A stretch of 64,000 bases of DNA from Acetobacteraceae bacterium. GTDB lineage: Bacteria > Pseudomonadota > Alphaproteobacteria > Acetobacterales > Acetobacteraceae. A program made the translations under genes and the position numbers. Shown here piece after piece: positions 35,235 to 42,470 of the stretch (its first letter is position 1; each line of letters starts with the position of its first letter). The notes beneath the pieces are model-generated. The model searched no databases. It was not told the DNA's origin and was given only the letters and a program-made list of their open reading frames with translations. The DNA is taken from contig JAKFUL010000015.1 in assembly GCA_021732665.1 (NCBI GenBank), forward strand, positions 114,449 through 178,448. The letters run 5' to 3'.

Positions 35235-35936
35235 TCACCGAGCATCATGAAAAATGATGCCGAGGGTATGCCGCCGCCCCGCCTTGAGGCGGCTGACCCC
35301 ATGCCGAAGCTTGACCCGATAATCCCCTTTGTTCCCCCGCACCGGCCGATCATTCACCGCGAACACCACGCCCTCCCCCTGCCGCAGCGAAGCGACCTCG
35401 GCGCGCGACTGCATGCGCGGCCGTTGTTCGGTGAGGACGAATTCGCCGCCGGAGAACTCCGCCGGGTCAGTCAGCAGGAACGCCACCTGCAACGGGAAAT
35501 GCAGGTCGCCATAGAGGTCCTGGTGCAGGCAGTTGTAGTCCTCCGGCCCGTAGCGCAGCAGCAGCGGCGTGGGCCGGGTCTGCCCCGCGGCATGGCAAGC
35601 GGCGAGGTATTCTTCGTGCGTGGCGGGGTAGGATGGGCCGCCCATGCGGGCTGACCAGGCCTGGGCCAGTGGGGCCAGGCCGGCATAGAGGCCGGCGCGC
35701 AGCGTCGCCACCGGCGCTGGCAGCGGGTTGGAAAAATACTTGTACTCGCCGCGGCCAAAGCCGTGCCGGGCCATGATGATGTGGGAGCGGAAGCCGTCGC
35801 CGTCGTATAGCGTGGTCAGCGCCGCGCATTCGGCGGGCGTGAGCAGTGGTCCGGTCGTGGCGCAGCCGCGGGCGTCGAGGGCGGCGGTGATGGCGGGCCA
35901 GTCGAGGCTGGCGATGCGGTTGCCGATGGTGCTCAC
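35235..35936 (-). CDS. 2OG-Fe(II) oxygenase
   Basis: 233 residues of the prolyl-4-hydroxylase-like 2-oxoglutarate oxygenase group. The iron site appears as H-x-D in NCLHQDLYGDLHFPLQ and a distal His in KLRHGVSRLKAGRRHTLG, where the Arg in RRHTLG would bind 2-oxoglutarate. Conserved YFSNPLP and GEFVLTEQRPRMQSR stretches fit a family of unknown substrate. It converges on the GST gene across the two-hairpin element. Confidence 0.85.
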   Translation of the reverse strand: MSTIGNRIASLDWPAITAALDARGCATTGPLLTPAECAALTTLYDGDGFRSHIIMARHGFGRGEYKYFSNPLPAPVATLRAGLYAGLAPLAQAWSARMGGPSYPATHEEYLAACHAAGQTRPTPLLLRYGPEDYNCLHQDLYGDLHFPLQVAFLLTDPAEFSGGEFVLTEQRPRMQSRAEVASLRQGEGVVFAVNDRPVRGNKGDYRVKLRHGVSRLKAGRRHTLGIIFHDAR

Positions 35937-35952
35937 GAATGTCTTTCCTGCG

Positions 35953-36705
35953 ATGGCCGCATCATGGCCTTTCCCGCTGCCCGATGCCCTTCCGCTTCTT
36001 GCCCTGGCGCCTGCGCCGCTGTTTCATGCCTGCGACATGTTTCGCCGCTGGCTGCCCCTGCTGCTCCTTCCCCTGCTCTCGCTCGCCGTCTGGATGACAC
36101 TGGGATGGCCGAGGCTTGGGGTGGTGGTGGCGCTGGCGTCTTGGGCGCTGATGGGCGTCCTGGCGGTGCTCGGCCGGGCCGGGCCGCTCGGGCCGCCGCC
36201 GGCGCTCGCCCCAGTGAATCTGCGGCTGGTGCGGGAACATGGGGCGCTGCGGCTGGCCATTGCGCTGCAGGCGCTTGGCTGGCTGGTGGTGGCGTTGGAT
36301 GGGGGGCGGGGCTGGTATCTGCCGGCGATCGCGGCGTTTCCCTCCACGCGCTGGGTCCAGGGGGCGTTTTCCGGCTTTGTGGCGGATGCGCAGGCGCTGG
36401 GCCTGGCGCTGCTCTGCTTTGCCACGCCGGCGATGGCGCTGGTGGCCGGGCTCCGGCAATGGCGTGGCCCGCTGGCCGGGGCGCCATTCCCTGCCGGGCT
36501 GGCGCTGCGGTTTTCCGGCGCGATGTTCATGCTGCATATGCAGATCCTGCTTGCCGGCCTGCTGTATGGCGATGCGGATATCCGGCACAGCTGGATCGTC
36601 TTCCTCCTGGTCGCGATGCTGCCGGCGGTGCTGGCCTGGGTCTGCGTGGGCTGGACCAGTTTCGCAGTGCTGACCTGGCGTCGCTACGCCAGCGCCGGAC
36701 CCTGA
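35953..36705 (+). CDS. polytopic membrane protein of unknown function
   Basis: Up to 250 residues, with four or five hydrophobic stretches (LLLLPLLSLAVWMTLGW, VVVALASWALMGVLAVL, LRLAIALQALGWLVVAL, AGLLYGDADIRHSWIVFLL and others). No family recognised. The start is uncertain: ATG 35953 or ATG 36037 (MFRRWLPLLL); the latter removes a Pro-rich beginning. The reading frame has normal third-base GC bias. It converges with the EamA gene with a 21-bp gap. Confidence 0.6.
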   Translation: MAASWPFPLPDALPLLALAPAPLFHACDMFRRWLPLLLLPLLSLAVWMTLGWPRLGVVVALASWALMGVLAVLGRAGPLGPPPALAPVNLRLVREHGALRLAIALQALGWLVVALDGGRGWYLPAIAAFPSTRWVQGAFSGFVADAQALGLALLCFATPAMALVAGLRQWRGPLAGAPFPAGLALRFSGAMFMLHMQILLAGLLYGDADIRHSWIVFLLVAMLPAVLAWVCVGWTSFAVLTWRRYASAGP

Positions 36706-36726
36706 CGCAGCGTTCCGCCTGACGCG

Positions 36727-37566
36727 CTATGCGGCCCGCGCCGCCAGCCACCCACCCCCCGCCACCAGCAGCACCGCCACCACCAGCCGCCAATCCAGCG
36801 CCGCCTCGCCCACCGCCACCAGCAGCAGCGTCGACGCCACCGGCACGCCATAGGCCAGTATGCCCAGCAGCCTTGGGTCGCCGCGCTTCATCCCCCAATC
36901 CCACAGGAAAAAGGCCGCGCCCACCGGGCCGATGCCCAGCAGCAGCGCGGCCAGCGCCTGCCGTGCATCGGGCCAGACCCAGGCTTCGAACACCGCATGC
37001 GCCACCCCCGCCAGCGCGGCCGAGGCCAGGCAGAACCCCGCCACGGCCTCGGTCGGCACGCCGGCCAGTCGGCGCGACAGCACGGAATAGAACGCCCAGG
37101 TGAAGGCGGCGCCGACCGCGCAGGCGAAGCCGGCCCAGGCCTCGGGCGGAAACCGCGCGCCCCCGCCCAGCAGCAGCGCACAGCCGAAAAACCCCAGCGC
37201 CACGCCGCCCAGCCGCCGTGCCCCCAGCCGCATGCCCAGCATTGGCGCCGCCAGCAGTACGATCAGCAGCGGCCAGAGATAGTTCAGCAAATTCGCCTCA
37301 ACCGCCGGCGCCCAGGCCAGCGCGGCGAAATACAGCGCGTGGTAGCCGAACAGCCCGCCCACCCCATGCGCCCAGACCAGCGGCCGCTGCCGCAGCGCGG
37401 AAAGCCGCCCGCGTGCCGCCACCAGCGCAACCCCCAGCACGCCGGCCACGGTAAAGCCCATCGCTGTCAATTGCAGCGGCGGAATGCCCGCGGCCCCGCG
37501 CGCCAGCACCGCCAGAAAGGCCCAGAGCGCCAGCGCGCCGCAGCCGGCAAGCGTGGCGGCGTTCAC
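36727..37566 (-). CDS. EamA-family (DMT) transporter 1
   Basis: 279 residues, ten hydrophobic segments arranged as two EamA halves (AATLAGCGALALWAFLAVLARGA; EAWAGFACAVGAAFTWAFYSVLSRRLAG). Drug/metabolite exporters of this type move amino acids, sugars or other small molecules; the substrate is unknown. It starts with GTG, overlapping the YciI-like gene stop by 4 nt, and is the last gene of the glmU-glmS-YciI-EamA unit. Confidence 0.88.
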   Translation of the reverse strand: MNAATLAGCGALALWAFLAVLARGAAGIPPLQLTAMGFTVAGVLGVALVAARGRLSALRQRPLVWAHGVGGLFGYHALYFAALAWAPAVEANLLNYLWPLLIVLLAAPMLGMRLGARRLGGVALGFFGCALLLGGGARFPPEAWAGFACAVGAAFTWAFYSVLSRRLAGVPTEAVAGFCLASAALAGVAHAVFEAWVWPDARQALAALLLGIGPVGAAFFLWDWGMKRGDPRLLGILAYGVPVASTLLLVAVGEAALDWRLVVAVLLVAGGGWLAARAA

Positions 37567-38207
37567 ACCCCGCCGGGCAGCGCGTGGTAGGGCAGGCCCA
37601 CCAAACGCGTGCCGTAGCGTGTCACCCGCCGCCAGACATCGCCGGTGAGGTAGGGGTCCTCCGCCCACCAGGCCTCTGCCTCGGCGTCGGAGGCATGCGC
37701 CGTCACGGCGATCGACCCCACCATGTCCTTCCCACGCATGATGGCGCCGCCCAGCACCAGCAGCCCTTCCTCGGCCGCCGGGGTCACCCGCGCCATGTGG
37801 GTGGGGCGCGCGGCGGCGCGCCGCGCCGGCGCCTGGGCATCCGTGCCGTCCAGACCGATGCTGATGCTGTGGGTGCGCGTGCCGGAGATGGGCGCTCCGG
37901 GCTGCGGCAGGGGGCGATAGGGCAGGGCGGCGATGGTGAAGGGAAGTGCCTCGAAGCGCGACCATACGCCCTCGCGCGCGAAAGGCTCCTCCGATATGTA
38001 TTCTTTAACATGCGTCTCGTCGGGCACATTCAGCACCATCAAGGAACCGACCGGCCGGAAATCGGCATCGAACAGCGGCACGCCCAGCGCCAGCCGGCCA
38101 TCGGCGGCCCATCGGGTGATCACCTCCATGTGCCGGCCACGGGCCTCCGCGCGGCGCGCGGGATCGGTGCTGTCGAAGGCGAGGATCGCATAGCCCATCG
38201 GATTCAC
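37563..38207 (-). CDS. tandem YciI-domain protein
   Basis: 214 residues made of two YciI-like domains. The first (residues 4-95) has GYAILAFD, the RGRHMEVITRWAADGRLALGVPL core and GSLMVLNVPDE. The second (about 110-210) has HMARVTPAAEEGLLVLGGAIM, GSIAVTAHASDAEAEAWWAEDPYL. Single YciI proteins are about 95 residues and of mostly unknown function, so this is a duplication-fusion. It overlaps glmS and the EamA gene by 4 nt each. Confidence 0.8.
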   Translation of the reverse strand: MNPMGYAILAFDSTDPARRAEARGRHMEVITRWAADGRLALGVPLFDADFRPVGSLMVLNVPDETHVKEYISEEPFAREGVWSRFEALPFTIAALPYRPLPQPGAPISGTRTHSISIGLDGTDAQAPARRAAARPTHMARVTPAAEEGLLVLGGAIMRGKDMVGSIAVTAHASDAEAEAWWAEDPYLTGDVWRRVTRYGTRLVGLPYHALPGGV

Positions 38208-40027
38208 TCCACCGTGACGGATTTGGCCAGGTTGCGCGGCTGGTCCACATCCGTGCCCTTCAGCACAGCCACGTGGTAGGCCAGCAGCTGCACCGGAATG
38301 GCGTGCAGGATCGGCGCTGCGAAGGGATGGACGGTGGGCAGCACCACCACCCGCTCGGCGAAGCCGCGCAAAACATGCGCGCCGGCCTCGTCGGTGAAGG
38401 CCATGATGCGCCCGCCACGCGCCGCGGCCTCCTGCAGATTGCTCACCGTCTTCTCGAACAGGGGGCCGGAGGGGGCGAGGGCGATGACCGGCACATCGGC
38501 GTCGATCAGCGCGATCGGGCCATGCTTCATCTCGCCGGCGGCATAGCCCTCGGCATGGATATAGCTGATTTCCTTGAGTTTAAGGGCGCCTTCCATGGCG
38601 ATGGGGAAAAGCGAGCCGCGGCCGAGGAACAGCACGTCGCGCGCCTTCGCCACTTCATGCGCGAGGGACTGGATCTCCTCGTCGCGGTCGAGGATTTCGG
38701 CGGCATGTTCTGGCACCTCCATCAGGGCCGCGGTCAGCATCGCCCCGGCCTCGGCCGAAAGCGTGCCGCGGGCGCGGCCCATGCCGATGGCGAGGCAGGC
38801 CAGCACCATCAGCTGCGCGGTGAAGGCCTTGGTCGAGGCCACGCCGATTTCCGGCCCCGCCACCGTCAGCAGTGCCGCGTTGGACAGCCGGGCCATCGAG
38901 GATTCCGGCACATTGACGATAGCCAGCGCCGCCTGGCCCCGCTCGCGCAGCATCTTCAGCGCCGCCAGTGTGTCGGCCGTTTCGCCGGACTGGCTGACCA
39001 TGATGGCGGCACCGCCCACCGGCAGCGGCGGGTCGCGGTAGCGCAATTCGCTGGCCACATCGGCGTCGCAGGGGATGCGGGCGTATTCCTCGATCCAGTA
39101 TTTGCCGACCATGCCGGCCAGGAAGGCGCTGCCGCAGGCGGTGATGGTGATGCGCGGCAGCGTCGCCGGGTCGAAGGGCAGGCCGGGCAGGGTGACCCCG
39201 CGAGAGGCCGGGTCCATGTATTGCCGCAGCGTGTCGCCCAACACGCCGGGGTGCTCGTGCAGCTCCTTCTCCATGAAGTGGCGGTGGTTGCCCTTGCCGG
39301 TCAGCGCGCCGGAGACATGGCTGGCCTTCGCCTCGCGCGTCACCTGATGGCCGTCGAGGTCCATGAAACGCACGCCATTGGGCGAAAGCACCGCCCAGTC
39401 GCCATCGTCCAGATAGGAAATGCGGTTGGTCAGCGGCGCCAGGGCCAGCGCGTCGTTGCCGACATACATTTCGCCCTCGCCATAGCCCACGGCGAGTGCG
39501 GGCCCGTGCCGCGCCACGATCAGCAAATCCGGCCGGCCGGCAAAGAGAAACGCCATGGCGAAGGCGCCATGCAGGCGCTTCAGCGCCGCGGGCACCGCCT
39601 CCTCCGGCGGCATCCCTTGCGCCAGCAACAGGTCGAGCAGCTGCACCACCGTCTCGGTGTCGGTGTCGCTGGTAAACACCTGGCCGGCGGCTTCCAGCTC
39701 GGCCCGTAGCGTGGAAAAATTCTCAATAATGCCGTTGTGCACGGCGGCCACGCGGGCGGTGGCGTGGGGGTGGGCGTTGCGCTCGGTGGGGCCGCCATGG
39801 GTTGCCCAGCGGGTATGGCCGATGCCGGTCAGGCCGGGCAGCGGGTTGGCTTCCAGCGCCGCGGCCAGATTGCCCAGCTTGCCCTCGGCGCGCCGGCGCT
39901 CGATCCGCCCATCGACCAGCGTGGCCAGGCCGGCGCTGTCATAGCCACGATATTCCAGGCGCCTGAGGCCCTCCAGCATGCGCGGCGCGGCCGGGGCCAG
40001 GCCAATGACGCCGACAATTCCACACAT
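38204..40027 (-). CDS. glmS: glutamine--fructose-6-phosphate aminotransferase
   Basis: 607 residues; makes glucosamine 6-phosphate from fructose 6-phosphate and glutamine. The N-terminal glutaminase domain begins MCGIVGVIG with the catalytic Cys 2, followed by RRLEYRGYDSAGLA; two SIS sugar-isomerase domains follow (ITACGSAFLAGMVGKYWIEE, VSQSGETADTLAALK, HAEGYAAGEMKHGPIALID). The C-terminus ends NLAKSVTVE as usual. glmU ends one base before its start. Confidence 0.97.
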   Translation of the reverse strand: MCGIVGVIGLAPAAPRMLEGLRRLEYRGYDSAGLATLVDGRIERRRAEGKLGNLAAALEANPLPGLTGIGHTRWATHGGPTERNAHPHATARVAAVHNGIIENFSTLRAELEAAGQVFTSDTDTETVVQLLDLLLAQGMPPEEAVPAALKRLHGAFAMAFLFAGRPDLLIVARHGPALAVGYGEGEMYVGNDALALAPLTNRISYLDDGDWAVLSPNGVRFMDLDGHQVTREAKASHVSGALTGKGNHRHFMEKELHEHPGVLGDTLRQYMDPASRGVTLPGLPFDPATLPRITITACGSAFLAGMVGKYWIEEYARIPCDADVASELRYRDPPLPVGGAAIMVSQSGETADTLAALKMLRERGQAALAIVNVPESSMARLSNAALLTVAGPEIGVASTKAFTAQLMVLACLAIGMGRARGTLSAEAGAMLTAALMEVPEHAAEILDRDEEIQSLAHEVAKARDVLFLGRGSLFPIAMEGALKLKEISYIHAEGYAAGEMKHGPIALIDADVPVIALAPSGPLFEKTVSNLQEAAARGGRIMAFTDEAGAHVLRGFAERVVVLPTVHPFAAPILHAIPVQLLAYHVAVLKGTDVDQPRNLAKSVTVE

Positions 40028-40028
40028 G

Positions 40029-41318
40029 CTATTTCTTCCCCCGAAAACCGCGCCCCGGCTTGTTCACCTGCCGCCCGCGGGCCAATGCCAGCGCGTCATC
40101 CGGCACGTTCTCCACCACCACGCTGCCGGCGGCGACCAGCGCCCGGTCACCCACGCGCACCGGCGCCACCAGCGCTGTGTTGCTGCCGATGAACGCGCCC
40201 TGGCCGATCTCGGTGCGGTGCTTGTTCACCCCGTCATAATTGCAGGTGATGGTGCCGGCGCCGATGTTGGAACCCGCGCCCACATTGGCATCGCCGAGGT
40301 AGGAAAGATGATTGGCCTTGGCCCCCGGCCCCATGGTGGTGGCCTTGAGTTCCACGAAATTGCCGACATGCGCGCCCCGGCCCACATCGGCGCCGGGCCG
40401 AAGCCGGGCATAGGGGCCGATGATGGCGTCGCGCCGGACCACGCAGCCTTCCAGATGCGAGAAGGCGCGGATGGTGGCGCCCGTCTCCACCCGCACGCCC
40501 GGGCCGAAGACGACATGGGGCTCCACCAGCGTGTCCTGCTCCAGCACCGTGTCGTGGTGCAGGAAGACGGTCTGCGGCGCCACCAACGTGACGCCCCCGG
40601 CAAGTGCCGCCGCGCGCAGAGCGGCCTGCAATTCCGCCTCGGCCAGGGCCAGTTCGGCGCGGCTGTTGATGCCGCGCAGCTCGGCCTCCGGCGCCACCAC
40701 GGCGGCGCAGGCGGCACCGTCCGCCACCGCCAGGCCGATCACGTCAGGCAAATAGTATTCGCGCGGGGCGTTGTCGTTTCGCACCGCATCCAGCCAGGGG
40801 AAGAGCCGTGAGGCGGGGCCGCGAATCACGCCGGCATTGCACAGCCCGATGCCGCGCTCCTCCGCGCCGGCATCGGCCCATTCCACGACGCGCAAAACCC
40901 GCTCGCCCTCAGTCACCACACGGCCGTATTTCGCCGCATCGGCCGGGCGCATGGCCAGCAGGGCGATGTCGCCCTCCGCCGCCAGCAGCCGCCGCATGGT
41001 GGCGGGGGTGATCAGCGGGTTGTCGGCATAGAGCACCGCCACCTCGCCCGCGTAGTCGCGCAACAGCGGCGCCGCCATGCGCGCGGCATGCGCGGTGCCC
41101 AGGCGTTCCTGCTGCACCACCACGGCATGCGGCGCTGCCACGGCGGCCAGGTTTTCCATCCCCGGCCCCACCACCACCACGATGGTGTCGAACACCTGCT
41201 CCACCGCCGCCAGCAGATGGCGCAGCATGGGCCGGCCACCCAGCGGGTGCATGGCCTTGGGCAAGGCGGAGCGCATGCGGGTGCCCATCCCCGCGGCGAG
41301 CAGAATGGCGGCTGGCAT
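40029..41318 (-). CDS. glmU: bifunctional UDP-GlcNAc pyrophosphorylase / GlcN-1-P acetyltransferase
   Basis: 429 residues. The uridyltransferase half begins MPAAILLAAGMGTRMRSALPKAMHPLGG; the C-terminal half is a left-handed beta-helix acetyltransferase (GPYARLRPGADVGRGAHVGNFVELK, YLGDANVGAGSNIGAGTITCNYDG, KHRTEIGQGAFIGSNTALVAPVRVGD). It makes UDP-GlcNAc for peptidoglycan and other polymers, with glmS immediately downstream. ATG 41316-41318 is chosen; the frame is open further upstream without a family match. Confidence 0.96.
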   Translation of the reverse strand: MPAAILLAAGMGTRMRSALPKAMHPLGGRPMLRHLLAAVEQVFDTIVVVVGPGMENLAAVAAPHAVVVQQERLGTAHAARMAAPLLRDYAGEVAVLYADNPLITPATMRRLLAAEGDIALLAMRPADAAKYGRVVTEGERVLRVVEWADAGAEERGIGLCNAGVIRGPASRLFPWLDAVRNDNAPREYYLPDVIGLAVADGAACAAVVAPEAELRGINSRAELALAEAELQAALRAAALAGGVTLVAPQTVFLHHDTVLEQDTLVEPHVVFGPGVRVETGATIRAFSHLEGCVVRRDAIIGPYARLRPGADVGRGAHVGNFVELKATTMGPGAKANHLSYLGDANVGAGSNIGAGTITCNYDGVNKHRTEIGQGAFIGSNTALVAPVRVGDRALVAAGSVVVENVPDDALALARGRQVNKPGRGFRGKK

Positions 41319-41400
41319 GGAGTGTGCGTGCCGCAGCGCCTGCCACACCGCAACCCCCCAGGGATTGAAGTTTGATTGCAGCGTGTGGCATGGCGAGGCC

Positions 41401-42036
41401 ATGAACCGTCTCGCCGTCTTCGACCTCGATGGAACCCTGCTGGACACGGCACCCGACATCCGGATGGCGGTGAACCGCGGGCTTGCCGCGCATGGGCTGG
41501 AACCCCTGGCCCTGGCCGAGGTCATCCCGATGATCGGCGATGGCGCCCGCGTGCTGTGCGAACGCGCCTTCGCCGCCCGTGGCCGCGCGGTGCCCGTTGG
41601 CGCGGTGGCTGCCTTCACCGCCGATCCGGACCTGGAGGGCGGGAAGCTGACCCGGCTTTTCCCCGGCATCGCCGCCCTGCTGGATGAGTTGCTGACGGAA
41701 GGCTGGCGCCTGGCCGTCTGCACCAACAAGCCGGTCATCCCCGCCCGCGCCGTGCTGGCGCATTTCGGCGTGGCGGAGAAATTTCTGGCCGTTGGCGGCG
41801 GCGACAGCTTTGCCACCCGCAAGCCCGACCCCGCGCATCTTCTGGCCACCATGGGCCTGGCCGGCGGCGGGCGGGCGGTGATGATCGGCGACCATGCCAA
41901 TGACATGCTGGCGGCGCGCGGCGCCGGCATCCCCGGAATTTTCGCGGGGTGGGGCTATGGTGCCGCTGATATGGCGCTGGACAATCCGGTGGCGGCGGAT
42001 GTCGCGGCGTTGAAACCCCTGCTCTACAGCACCTGA
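41401..42036 (+). CDS. HAD phosphatase, phosphoglycolate phosphatase-like
   Basis: 211 residues. Motif 1 LAVFDLDGTLLDTAPDIRMAVNRGL, motif 2 LAVCTNKP, motif 3 Lys in TRKPDPAHL and motif 4 VMIGDHANDMLAARGAG match Gph-type enzymes, which remove 2-phosphoglycolate. It is divergent from glmU (82-bp gap) and overlaps the convergent TerB-like gene by 13 nt. Other phosphorylated substrates are possible. Confidence 0.9.
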   Translation: MNRLAVFDLDGTLLDTAPDIRMAVNRGLAAHGLEPLALAEVIPMIGDGARVLCERAFAARGRAVPVGAVAAFTADPDLEGGKLTRLFPGIAALLDELLTEGWRLAVCTNKPVIPARAVLAHFGVAEKFLAVGGGDSFATRKPDPAHLLATMGLAGGGRAVMIGDHANDMLAARGAGIPGIFAGWGYGAADMALDNPVAADVAALKPLLYST

Positions 42037-42437
42037 TAGCGGGCCCGCGCCGCGCGCTCGATGGCGCCGGCCACCAGCATGTCCAAATCGAGGCCCAGGC
42101 GCAGGTTGGAGAGCAGCTGCAATTCCTCCTGCATCACCTCGCCATCGGCGGCGGCGATCTCGCAGGCCAGCAGATAGGCGGTCTCGCGCAGGCGCATCGG
42201 CAGGGCGTCGCGCATCAGGGCGAAGGCGTCCTCAAGCCCGTCGCGCCGATCCAGCAGGCTGGCGCAATGCTCGCTGACGCCGGCGATATCCTCGGGGGTC
42301 GTCTCGGCGAAGGCGGGCAGGCCGCCGACGAGGCGCACCATCTGGGCGATCTCGGCATCGCTCATGCGCTTGCCGGAGGCACCCATGATGACCATGGCGG
42401 CCAGCAGGGCTTCCTGTGCGGTGAAGGATTGTTTCAT
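42024..42437 (-). CDS. TerB-like protein
   Basis: 137 residues, all helical, resembling the TerB tellurite-resistance family: FTAQEALLAAMVIMGASGKRMSDAEIAQM and a second acidic helix pair (EIAAADGEVMQEELQLLSNLR) that in TerB binds a metal. No other ter genes are nearby, so tellurite resistance should not be assumed. It lies 33 nt downstream of the helicase gene on the same strand. Confidence 0.82.
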   Translation of the reverse strand: MKQSFTAQEALLAAMVIMGASGKRMSDAEIAQMVRLVGGLPAFAETTPEDIAGVSEHCASLLDRRDGLEDAFALMRDALPMRLRETAYLLACEIAAADGEVMQEELQLLSNLRLGLDLDMLVAGAIERAARARYQVL

Positions 42438-42470
42438 GCGGTAAGGTGGTCGCCCGTGCCGGGGTGGGCG

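Noticed and set aside
42024..42437. Tellurite resistance determinant
   Set aside because: Only a TerB-like protein is present with no other ter genes, so resistance is not supported.
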